Origin: Phoenix dactylifera
Taxonomy: Eukaryota; Streptophyta; Magnoliopsida; Arecales; Arecaceae
Assembly (NCBI RefSeq): GCF_009389715.1
Contig: NC_052399.1
Coordinates: 14,511,646 to 14,575,645, forward strand
DNA length: 64,000 nucleotides
Reading direction: 5' to 3'
The notes beneath the pieces are model-generated. The model saw only the letters and a list, made by a program, of their open reading frames with translations. It had not been told where the DNA came from and did not search any database. Position numbers and translations under genes: made by a program. Of the stretch, positions 1-9,540 are shown piece after piece (within the stretch, counting starts at the first letter, position 1; each line of letters starts with the position of its first letter).

Positions 1-1783
1 CTTATCGCCTGGCCATTGCACACTATCATTGTGCATGTACTCTTTAATGATTTATCATTGCTTATTTGTACTGAAAATTCTGTAGTTTCCTTAGTGGTTG
101 AGAATAGTATGCAGTTTCATGTTTGGGTATTGAAATGAGGTAGTCCTCTATGCTTGAGGAAACATCTGAGGCTTTTTGCATTTGACACTAGCATACTGAC
201 CTATGAATTACTATGGCCCCTTCTATAGTGTAACAGGAATGCAATGTACCCTGCTTATAATTTTTTTAACTTGATAAGCAGCATAAGCATCTTATTGTGA
301 TGATCTCTTTGTCTGCATCTCGACAATGACGCAACTTGTTGGCTTCTTCTTTAGGTGCTAAACTTCTAGACAATTTCTTTTTGTCGTCGACAGCTGTGTG
401 ACCCATCATGAGTTTCAAGAAGATTGGGAGAGGAAACTAGGATTCTTGGCTCTGTGTGTGTGTGTGTGTGTATGCCATTTTATATCATAGATGCATTTTT
501 TCACATACTGGACTAATGCTCCTCACAATGGTTGATACTCGATATAGTATGCACTGTTGCACTATCCAATTTTTTTTTTTTTTCTTTCAAATCAAATTCA
601 GATATGCACCAAAACATACTGATGTACTTCGGATTTGGTGCAACTAATTATATATGTTTACTCGCACATTTAAAAATATATTCATGGTGGCATCTAAAAT
701 ATGCATTAGATTCTTTGGAACATAGGCATCAGAATCTTAATTTTTTCTTTCTTCTAGTAGTTGATGAGCACCTGATTTCCTAACATGTCTGCCATCACAA
801 AACAGAATTGCTGCTGAACATCTCTATATTTTTGTACGTAGTATTCAGAATCGTGCAGTCTTTTTCTGATTTCTGATAAACCTGACGACGTAAGCATGCT
901 TGGAAGTTGGCAATCGAATAATACGTATGTTGTGAATAGGGAAAAACTCAATTGTTCAGTGTGGTCAGTTTCAAGGTGATATCATAGAAGGGGAAAATGA
1001 GGAATTACATCTACCATCATTGGAGAAAGAAGCCACTGAAAATGAAAAACATAATCTGAATATGAAGATCAATGCTTCACAAAAACTCTACAAAAGATTT
1101 TATTGAAAAGATTCCGGAAGAATTCCATAATTCCATTGCTGGTAACACAATTATATTGCTTTCTTCATGTTAAAAAACTATACTTTGAAAGTCATTTAAT
1201 GTCATCCTTTGATTTGTTTTGCTGTTTTGTGTTTACTGTTGTTGATAGTTACGTCTCTTTATGATTCCACTTCATTTTGAATGCTCTATGCTATCACTCT
1301 ACGCAAGAATTCCTTGGCAACATCAGAATATCTGCTCTGTTGTTCCTTTGCACTTATTTATACATTTCTTTTTTGGCTTTTTAGCTTTCTGATATTTGAA
1401 CTTCAAAAATTCTTAATTCCTTCATGCAATAGATTGTTATTTAGTACAACCAAAATTTTTAGTTGATGGAACATCATTTGTGCTATCACATCAATGAAAT
1501 CATAATTATCGTGTCGCCGGGGCACTTCTCACATCAAAACTGGGACAGTTGCAGAGCAAGACTCGGTGGAATTCAGCAGATTTTATGACCAGCTGTCAAC
1601 CTGATGTCTATCTCTTAAGATCAATACTGGGCTAAAGCAACTGTAACCAAGTGAGGGTGCTGCCACAAAACTGGGGAGCAACCCTGAAAAATTCCGCCAT
1701 TCTCGGAAAAAATCTGAATGAAGAGGGAAGATTACAAGTTTTAGTATAGAAATTAGATTTATCTTTTGTACCTTGAGGTACAA
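1..1783. other. spacer left of the gypsy element
   Basis: No intact gene is recognised. A (TG)n microsatellite lies at about 452-471 and a T-run at about 570-583. Two stretches look like decayed plus-strand exons. The first is about 962-1147, preceded by a good 3' splice site ending TTGTTCAG; its reading frame contains LHLPSLEKEATENEKHN and is then broken near an A-run, after which another frame reads KDFIEKIPEEFHNSIAG up to a GTAACA donor. The second is about 1501-1606. I cannot name a parent family. The right edge ends at the gypsy target-site copy TACAA (1779-1783). Confidence 0.4.
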
Positions 1784-2207
1784 TGATGGGGACATCAGAG
1801 CCCTTCATCCAGATGATCCTGAGCCCCCGGATTGAGCCAGACTCGTTTATTTGCATATTTATTTTATTATTTTATTTTTGGGCTTATTTGCATTCTAGGG
1901 TTTATTTGTGGTTTATTTTATTTCTGGGCTTATTTGCATTTTAGGGCTTATTTGTGTTATTTGTGGGTTCATTAGGATTTATTTCTGTGTAAGGGGGGTT
2001 TATGCAAGTTGTGTATTTGGGCCCTATATATAGGGAACTATTTTCATGATTAGGGTTTAATGAATGATTAAGAATTTCTTTTTCCCCAGATCTTATTCTT
2101 CCTCCTCCTCCTCCCCTTCTCTTCTTCCTGTGTCTCTAGAACCTCTTCTTCCTTCTTCCTCTCTTGTTCTTCCTTCTTCTTCTCTTCCCCGCACTGGTGC
2201 TGCATCA
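1784..2207 (+). repeat. 5' LTR of the gypsy element
   Basis: A 424-bp LTR, TG...CA. It contains an imperfect tandem repeat of about 47 bp built on GGGCTTATTTGCATT (from about 1878 and 1925), a palindromic TATA motif and a pyrimidine-rich CTTCCTCCTCC tail. Matches the 3' LTR base for base except about one substitution. Confidence 0.93.
2022..2035 (+). promoter_or_regulatory. LTR TATA box, palindromic CCCTATATATAGGG
   Basis: A perfect 14-bp palindrome centred on TATATA. Its place inside the LTR, about 170 bp before the LTR end, fits the core promoter at the U3/R border. The same motif occurs in the 3' LTR at 6176-6189. The transcription start is not visible from sequence. Confidence 0.6.
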
Positions 2208-2210
2208 ACT

Positions 2211-2222
2211 TGGTATCAGAGC
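2211..2222 (+). other. primer-binding site (initiator Met tRNA)
   Basis: TGGTATCAGAGC lies three bases after the 5' LTR. It is the standard plant retrotransposon site complementary to the 3' end of initiator methionine tRNA, and it fixes the element's plus orientation. Confidence 0.9.
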
Positions 2223-3057
2223 AACCGGTTTTGCTTCTATTGCCAAAGCCCCGATCCGTCAACAGTTTTTCTTTCCCTCGGTGACCATCAACAACAAGAA
2301 CAGACCCCTTCCCTCTGTCAGTCCGCTCACCAAAAAAAAAAAAAAAGGATCACTGCCGAGTCTGTGAAGGCCCAGATCGACAGCCATCCGCATCCGACCC
2401 CCCCTCTCTCTCGGTCTGTGTCTTCACCAGAGCAAAAAAAAAAAAAAAAAAAGTTCTGCAGCCGAGAGAGAAGAAAGAGCCACAGCCCCTGCACCAGACT
2501 CTCCTTCGCGTCTCTCTGACTTGATCCATCAGTCACCGCCGCTGCCCAGTGAAGGCCCGAGCCCACCGTCGGAGGAGCCAAATCCCACCACCCGTCGCGC
2601 CCACGGCCGCCTTCACCCCGCGCACAACGTCAGCAGCGCCACCAGCTCGCCCGCGCCGCCCACGGCCGACGCGTGGCAAACCCGGGAACACCAGCCATCC
2701 CCCGCTGCAGGTCACGGAGCCGCAGCCGTGACTGCCGACGCGTCACCGGAAGCGCCGCCGGCCGGAGCCCGTGACCGGCCCCGCCCGCCGCCATAGGTCC
2801 CAGAGCCCCGGCTACCGCCATCGCCGTGAAGATCGGAGCCTTCTCCCGAAACCATCGGGAGGTTGAAGAAAACAAACCTAACGGGTAAGATCCAAACCCG
2901 TTACCCGTTTCTCTGCTAGCCCGGATCCATTCCAAAAAAAAAAAAAAATACACGTGCCTTGCACGTGAGGAACTAACGGGTTATCGGAGCGGTTCACGCC
3001 CGACAACCGAATCCGACCGGATCCAAGGTTATAACAACACACGTGATCTCACGTGTC

Positions 3058-3094
<37 letters not shown>

Positions 3095-3199
3095 AGGCGG
3101 AACCCGTGACCCGCACGTGTTTCCCCCCAAAAAAAAAAAAAAAAAAAAAAACCAACCTCTGTTCTGCCGAAAAGGAAACCCTAGGGTTTCCACCGTCCC

Positions 3200-3361
3200 C
3201 TTCGCTGCCGTCGCCGAGCTCCGCCTGCAGCGCTGCCTCTGGCCGCTCCGCCTTTCCTCCTCGCCGCCGTCGTGCCACCCCTTCGCCGCCGTCGCCGAGC
3301 TCCGCCTGAAGCGCCACCACCAGCCGCTCCGCCTTTCCTCCTCGCCGCCGTCGTGCCAACC
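3200..3361 (+). repeat. 81-bp tandem duplication in the gypsy leader
   Basis: Two adjacent 81-bp units starting CTTCGCYGCCGTCGCCGAGC. They differ mainly in a short middle block (GCGCTGCCTCTGG versus GCGCCACCACCAG). The length is a multiple of three, but no coding function is supported. Confidence 0.85.
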
Positions 3362-4384
3362 CCATTTCCGCCGCCTCGCCGAGTCTGCCGCCGCTCATCT
3401 TTCGCGGCAGCCTTCTCTCTGCCGCTCCATCTCTGTTGCGCCACCTCCGCCGGGCTCCGTCTCCACCGAGCCTCGTCCGCCGCCGCCGCCGTGTCCGCCT
3501 TCACTGCGACCCGAGGACGTCTCCCGTGAACGACACCGGACCCACGCCATCCTCGCCACCGCCACCCCGAGCACCACCACAGCACCTCCCGGACTTCGGC
3601 CGCCATCCCAACCGTCGCCTCCCTCATCTGCTCTCCCCCTTGGCCATCCATCTTTCCCGCACGAACCAAGGCCCCAGCCGCTCTTGCTTCTGTACTGGCC
3701 CAAGCCCGTGCGCCATCAATTGAGCGCGGCCCAAGCCCAAGCGGCTGCAGGTCCGATCTCAGGCCCAAACCAGATTGTTCTTCAGCCCATTTCAACAGCC
3801 CCGGAAGCCTTGTGCTGTAGATGCAGGTCCATAACTCCAGCTAGCTCTGCCCGGCGCCAACTTCGTGTCCGAGACTCCACGAGCAGACGATTCTGGTTGG
3901 CTGCATCCGCCACAGGTGATAGGTTTCTACTTTTTCTGGCTTGTTCATTTAATTATGTTCTAGTTCTCTTGCATGATAGTCACATTTTGAAAACTTATAT
4001 TGCTGTTATAATTCAGAACATTGAACCTCTCACTTCCGAACCCGTCCTATTACCCTTTAAATCTTGACATTAAATTAGCACACCCTAGTAACAGGACGTT
4101 TCTCAACATTATTCGATCATATTGATTTAGGATCAGAACAACTGTACTACTTGATTGCAATCTAATTTCTTAAATTGAATAATCTTAATCCTTAATTCTG
4201 AATAACCGAAGTAAAAATCAGCAACATTTAAATTTAAGCTATTATTGTGAAGACTTGCTGATTTCTGAAATCATAATAGATTGCATTAGTAGGTTGTCCT
4301 GCATCAAATTTGGTCCTACATCATAGTTATTAGGGTTTCATTAGTGACACTGCATTTCACATCATCACCCAGTGTCATCATTGC

Positions 4385-5149
4385 ATGCCAACCTGTAGTG
4401 ATATGGAGTACTATCTCAATCAACCTAAAACCCCTGTAGCTACCATGAATTCCGACATTTTGAGGTCTATCTTAGAACAGATCGTTGCCATACGGGCTGG
4501 ATACAAAGAATTCAGACAAGAGATCCGTGAGCTCGTGCAACATTCTAGGACCCCTAAATCGCCAACCCCTGTTACAGCCCAACCTAAAATCGGTTTGGTC
4601 GCACCACCTGTAGTCCTTCCCTACTCTCCTAGGCACCAAACCCAATACTCTAGGTGTCAACAATTCGGCTATATAGCGCCCCAATGTTCCACTAAGACCT
4701 ACCCGATTACTGAACCAGAAGTTAGGAACCAAGAGGCCGAATATGTCGAAGAAGTCTATGAACCAAATATAGAAGACTATGAAGAAGACTTTGAAGACGA
4801 ACCTACAGAATTAGACTTTGTCCAAAATGATTCCCAAAGGGAGACTAGTGATCTAAGTACAACCAAGCCACTTCACATCACAACTGTGGAAGAGGTAGTG
4901 ACAGATATTGAGAGCCAATCATCTGAATTGGCACTTGTAGCTAAAGTTACCCATGCGGAGTCCAACCTTGAACATTCCCCGGTAGTAGTTTCCCTTCTAG
5001 AGGAGTTTCATGATGCACTCCCTGATGATCTTCCGGATGCACTTTCTCCAATGCATGATATCCAACGCGCAATCGATCTAGTTCTCGGAGCATCTCTGTC
5101 CAACCTTCTACATCATAGGCTCAGACCGAATGCATATGCTAGGACCTAG
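4385..5149 (+). pseudogene. gag-pol remnant of the gypsy element (254 aa frame)
   Basis: An open frame starting MPTCSDMEYY. It has a gag-like N-terminal part, a degenerate CCHC zinc knuckle (CQQFGYIAPQC: the glycine/histidine pattern is incomplete), and an acidic linker (about residues 118-150). Near its end it has the segment that normally precedes reverse transcriptase (SLLEEFHDALPDDLPDAL ... MHDIQRAIDLVLGA). The frame stops at 5147-5149, where the reverse transcriptase should begin. The capsid core, protease and polymerase are missing. The protein could at most be a truncated gag. Family assignment rests on the pre-RT motif and the integrase remnant just downstream. Confidence 0.7.
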
Positions 5150-5155
5150 AATTTA

Positions 5156-5989
5156 ATGTTACCGACAGTTGAGTTTGCATGTAATAGTTCGGTTAACAAG
5201 TCCATAGGTATGAGTCCATTCGAAGTAGTGCATGATTACAAACTTAGGCAACCCATAGACCTGTTTTTCATGTCTCATCAGTATAGAGTCTTTGAGTCTG
5301 CACAATCAATTGTATCACATCCACATTCATTGCATCGAGAAATCAGCAATTATAGTCACTTTAATAACTTAAAATATAAATCCTTTGCTGATTTACACAG
5401 ACGTTATAATGAGTTAAGTGAAAGAGATTACATCATGATAAGAATTAGGTTTGAACGACTTTCTTCGGAAACGTTTAAGAAATTGCAAATTTGTAGTGCA
5501 GAACAGTTCAAAATCTTAAAGAAAACCAGTTCGAATGCATATGTTGTGGATCTTCCTGATGACTATGGAATTAGTGCGACATTTAATATTGAAGATTTAG
5601 TCCCATACAAAAAGATAATATTCCTGCCTTCTGACCCCTTTATTGATATACCTGCCTATGTTGGATACCCTGCCCTATTACCTGCTGTTGAGCCACCACC
5701 TCCCAAATTTCATGCACGCAGAGAACAAATAGAACATATATTGGATGAGCAGGTTATTTCAAGCAGGAACGGTGGTTACCAACGTTACCTTGTTCGGTGG
5801 AAAGGTCGACCAAAGTCTGATGTGACGTGGATTTCCAAAGCACAGTTGCAGCGCATTGACCCCGATCTTCTGGAGCAGTACGACAGCCGGCCAGACCTGT
5901 ACTCGACGGGGTCGAGTTTTTCTCACCCGGGAGGAGTTGATGGGGACATCAGAGCCCTTCATCCAGATGATCCTGAGCCCCCGGATTGA
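5156..5989 (+). pseudogene. integrase C-terminus with chromodomain (gypsy remnant)
   Basis: The frame starts inside integrase with LPTVEFACNSSVNKSIGMSP, the conserved end of the catalytic core. It continues through the integrase C-terminal domain and ends with a chromodomain (around HARREQIEHILDEQV ... YLVRWKGRPKSDVTW), the mark of the chromovirus branch of Ty3/gypsy. It then reads through into the 3' LTR. Only 6 bp separate it from the stop of the preceding remnant, so one deletion removed protease-side pol through most of integrase. The catalytic D,D,E residues are not present. Confidence 0.85.
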
Positions 5990-6361
5990 GCCAGACTCGT
6001 TTATTTGCATATTTATTTTATTATTTTATTTTTGGGCTTATTTGCATTCTAGGGTTTATTTGTGGTTTATTTTATTTCTGGGCTTATTTGCATTTTAGGG
6101 CTTATTTGTGTTATTTGTGGGTTCATTAGGATTTATTTCTGTGTAAGGGGGGTTTATGCAAGTTGTGTATTTGGGCCCTATATATAGGGAACTATTTTCA
6201 TGATTAGGGTTTAATGAATGATTAAGAATTTCTTTTTCCCCAGATCTTATTCTTCCTCCTCCTCCTCCCCTTCTCTTCTTCCTGTATCTCTAGAACCTCT
6301 TCTTCCTTCTTCCTCTCTTGTTCTTCCTTCTTCTTCTCTTCCCCGCACTGGTGCTGCATCA
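5938..6361 (+). repeat. 3' LTR of the gypsy element
   Basis: 424 bp, same length as the 5' LTR and virtually identical. It is preceded by the purine-rich stretch CCCGGGAGGAGT (about 5926-5937), the likely polypurine tract, and followed by the target-site copy TACAA. Confidence 0.93.
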
Positions 6362-6399
6362 TACAATTTATAACCCAAACAGTTTAAATTTGGATAGAA

Positions 6400-6821
6400 T
6401 ATAGAACAGCATGCTACATGGAGTAGATTGACTTTGTCAGCCTAAGATGCAGAATAAACACCAAACAAAAACAGAAAAAAGATGCTAAAAGAAAAATAAT
6501 TAGGAAAAATATATATATATTACAAAAAAATTGAGCCACACAAAAAAAAAGCTCTCTCTCACTCCTCACCAAAAAGGACAACTCTCACTCTCTTCCTCTC
6601 TCTTTCTTTTCTTATGCCACAATAAAGGAGACACCAAACATCCCTTAAATAGAACATGATATGGGTAGGATGTTTGATTCCTACTTAAACTCAAAACTAA
6701 TACCCGCTAAAAGATAAGACTTGATAATCACTAAAAAAGATAACTATTTTAGAAAGAATAATTAAATAGAATAAAACTAGGAATAGAATTCTAGCATAAG
6801 TAAAACAAGCAATGATTATCA
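6400..6821 (-). repeat. copia 3' LTR (left copy)
   Basis: On the plus strand it runs from TATAGAA to CAATGATTATCA. It shares with the right copy the blocks ATGCTAC..GGAGTAGAT, GGATGTTTGATTCCTAC and AGCATAAGTA..ACAAGCAATGATT. Contains a CT-rich stretch at about 6551-6610. Confidence 0.8.
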
Positions 6822-7439
6822 ATACTCTCCCTCATTGGGAAGTCCATGCTGACAACGTTGGACCTGTCGATGTCGTGAAATGCCACAACAGCTATTACTA
6901 ATATTGCCATAGTAATAACAATATATAATAACTTGTCGAACCAATAATTAAATTGTAAAACTTCTTCATTAGCTCGAGCGATAACTCCTTTGCTAGCTCG
7001 TCCAATTTTATGCATATATCGAAATCGACGATATTCTGCAACACTTTTTCTTAGCATTGACTCTAACATCATAATATTGAGATTCCATAGAATGTCCAGC
7101 TTACATCAACGAACATCAAGTTGCCAGTTGCAATCAATGTGAGCATCGATCATCACTTCTATTTGAGCAGCTTGAAGTATCTGTACATAGTTTATTCCTA
7201 CATGCAGAATCAAATCCTCAAACATAGAGTCTTCTAACAACTTAAACTTTGGAGTAGCTTCAAAATTAATTAATATACCAAAAATCTTGTCGAATACCAA
7301 GATATAACATCAATTATCTCCACCAAGCATGTTTTCTTTCTGCTTAATCTCTGAAACTACTTCAAAATTAATCAGATTTTCAACCTTATGGCTAACTAAA
7401 ACTCCATTAAAAATCTCCCTAAAACTACTTCAAAATTAA

Positions 7440-8785
7440 TTAGATTTTTAAGACCCTTTTGCATTATTTGATTCCTTGGTATGGATCTCTACGGACGGAT
7501 CAATTGTAACAACCTTTGACTCTTCTTGAGCAACTTTAGAATCAATTGTTTCTTCAATCATTATTTTTTTAAAACTTGATATAATATCCACTTGATCAAG
7601 CTCTGTTTGCTTTAGATTTTTTTTGGATCTAGTTGATTTTTGTACCAATCAATTTTTCTATGCCCTGAGTCTTCCAAACATGAACCAATGTCTAACTGAT
7701 CAAGCTTCCTCTGGTTCAAATCTTGAAGTCTGTTATGATTCACATGAGCCAATATAGCATTCGAACTATCAAGACAACTAGAATCAATAAAGTAGTGGTG
7801 TGAGCCTAACTACTAGTTTCTTCCTCTTCCTCATACTCTGAAGTAGAGCATGCCACATAAGATTATTTGAGCTTCGCCCTACAATTTTGAATTTTATGAC
7901 CAAATTTTCCACACTTATGAAAACTCCTCTTGAATTTGTAATTTTTTTTCTAATTAGAATTTTTATCCTTCTCAAATTCTCCGGCAGCCTTTTTTCTAAA
8001 TTTTTAAATTTGTTATTCCACTTCTTATTTTTATTTTTACTACCAAAAAATAAGACTTCTTCTTTTTGAGGGGATATAGTCAAACTACGCATCTAAGTAT
8101 TAAGTGCTTCTTAATTAACAAGTATATTTTCTAACTCTACTAATATAGGTTGTTAAGCCCATCCAGAAATAGCAAGCATATAAGCACTATAATCCTTATT
8201 CAAACCACGAACTAATAGGCCACATCGTTTATTTTCATCACAATAAAAATTTGTATCAAGCATACCAAGTTCATCAAATAATTTCTTTCTCTTAAGAAAA
8301 TATTAGGAGATTGCAAAATTACCTTGTTTGAGAGCACCAATCTCATTCTCTAAAAATTGAAGTAAAGCCTTATTAGACTTCGAGTGGAGAGCAGCAAAAA
8401 TATCATATGCTATTTTCAACTCCTCTATATCTTGAATGTGTTGATGATTTTTTTCATCCATATTAGTCATGAGAATATACAAATGTTTCCAACTTTGATC
8501 TCATATTTTTCCTCACTTTTGCATTGTCAGGAATTTCTAGTGGTTTCACCGTATTTGCCTCATTCACATCTCCCATAAATCTTGCCTGATCAAATAAGAT
8601 TTGATACAAGCCTTCCAATACGCATAATTAGTGTTGTTCAATTTTTTAATTGTAATGCTAGAGATGGTAGTAGCTTGAATCACCAAATTAGAGTGCACAT
8701 GCTTGCCCCACTGCACAGCGAATTACTGAGAACTCTTCAATCATGCCAACTACAAACACATAAACAACAGATCTCCAAGCGTATA
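7440..8785 (-). pseudogene. copia gag remnant, frameshifted
   Basis: On the minus strand, just after the primer-binding site, translation gives KLNNTNYAYWKACIKSYLIR followed by QDLWE. This is the conserved N-terminal copia gag motif (UBN2/DUF4219-type). Further on come pieces resembling AYDIFAALHSKSNKALLQFL and a basic stretch (about 7784-8092). Stops and frame changes interrupt it throughout. Reverse transcriptase and integrase motifs are not visible. Confidence 0.7.
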
Positions 8786-8797
8786 GCTCTGATACCA

Positions 8798-9220
8798 TAT
8801 AGAATGGAATGCTACGCGGAGTAGATCGACCGTGCGACCCAAGATCTAAGACAAACATCAAACAAAAAATAGAAAAGAGATGCTGGAAAAAAATAATTAG
8901 GAGAGAAAAATATATTTTACTATTAAAATTGAGCCACACAAAAAAAAAAGGCTCTCTCTCATTCCTCACCAAGAAGGACAACTCTCACACACACACTCTC
9001 TCTTTTCTCATACCACACTAAAGGACATACCAAAGATCCTTTTAAATAGAGTATCATATGGGTGGGATGTTTGATTCCTACCCAAATTCAAAAACTAATA
9101 CCGACTAAATGATAAAACTTGATAATCACTTAAAGAAAAAGAAAACTATTTTAGAAAAAATAACTTAGAATATAACTAGGAATAGAATCCTAGCATAAGT
9201 AGGACAAGCAATGATTCTCA
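8798..9220 (-). repeat. copia 5' LTR (right copy)
   Basis: About 423 bp, next to the primer-binding site on its left. It aligns with the 6400-6821 copy with numerous substitutions and small indels, including a CT-rich block (about 8952-9002). Confidence 0.8.
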
Positions 9221-9324
9221 GCAAAGAGTCCCTAGATGAAACACAAGAAATTTAGGAAAGAAAAAGTTTGAAACTTCCATACCTTCTTGTAAAAGAATCT
9301 TCTCATATTTAATTTGATATCATT

Positions 9325-9540
9325 TTAGCCTACAAGTGTAAGCTTCTTGAGGGTTGTATGGATCTGTTCTGTAGTCAAGACTCCTTCAATATATACACTT
9401 GGCCTCACATCAATCTTGATGCCAACAATGGTGCTCAGGTTTTCACTTGATGGTGCAATTTGATCTTGCTTTTTGCATGAAATCTTGTCTAATTCATCAA
9501 ACAAGGAGTTTTTCCTTTTTTTAATGATGGGGCAAGCTCA
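9325..9540 (-). pseudogene. orphan exon-like segment, product unknown
   Basis: On the minus strand an open stretch of about 70 codons ends at TAA (9325-9327). It reads NSLFDELDKISCKKQDQIAP, later VGIKIDVRPSVYIEGVLTTE and ends LKKLTLVG. The residue mix looks like a globular protein rather than random translation, but there is no ATG, and an upstream TGA closes the frame. It could be the last exon of a gene broken by the adjacent copia insertion, or chance. I do not recognise the family. Confidence 0.25.

Larger units (their letters stand above)
2208..4384 (+). other. gypsy 5' leader: GC-rich, with A-runs and G-boxes
   Basis: Untranslated leader between primer-binding site and gag-like frame. 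It contains five runs of 15 to about 32 A residues (near 2331, 2434, 2935, 3061 and 3129) inside GC-rich DNA, five CACGTG G-boxes between 2951 and 3119, and an exact-length 81-bp tandem duplication (3200-3280 and 3281-3361). Long open frames here (for example 3117-4067 plus and 3181-3795 minus) are low-complexity proline, serine or arginine-rich translations of GC-rich DNA with no domain, and I do not call them genes. Confidence 0.6.
1784..6361 (+). mobile_element. non-autonomous Ty3/gypsy LTR retrotransposon, internally deleted
   Basis: A complete LTR element by its ends: two 424-bp LTRs (1784-2207 and 5938-6361) that begin TG and end CA, flanked by a perfect 5-bp target duplication TACAA (1779-1783 and 6362-6366). 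A primer-binding site TGGTATCAGAGC follows the 5' LTR and a short purine-rich tract precedes the 3' LTR. By eye I see a single clear difference between the LTRs (G/A in CCTGTRTCTCTAGA), so insertion looks recent. The 3.7-kb interior keeps only a gag-like region and the C-terminal part of integrase with a chromodomain. Protease, reverse transcriptase, RNase H and the integrase core are absent, so it cannot move on its own and was presumably mobilised in trans by a related full-length element. Confidence 0.93.
6400..9220 (-). mobile_element. old Ty1/copia element relic, minus orientation
   Basis: Two diverged LTRs of about 422 bp flank a 2-kb interior. Reading on the minus strand, the right LTR (about 8798-9220) is the 5' LTR. 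It is directly followed by the primer-binding site TGGTATCAGAGC (plus strand GCTCTGATACCA, 8786-8797). The left LTR (about 6400-6821) is the 3' LTR, preceded by a purine tract (GAGGGAGAGTAT on the minus strand). The interior keeps a frameshifted copia gag and no recognisable pol. LTRs differ at many positions and no perfect target duplication remains (TAGAA versus GCAAA), so it is much older than the neighbouring gypsy element. Confidence 0.82.

Noticed and set aside
3117-4067. 316-codon plus-strand frame and overlapping 204-codon minus-strand frame (3181-3795)
   Set aside because: Low-complexity Pro/Ser/Arg-rich translations of GC-rich retrotransposon leader, open in several frames at once and starting in an A-run.
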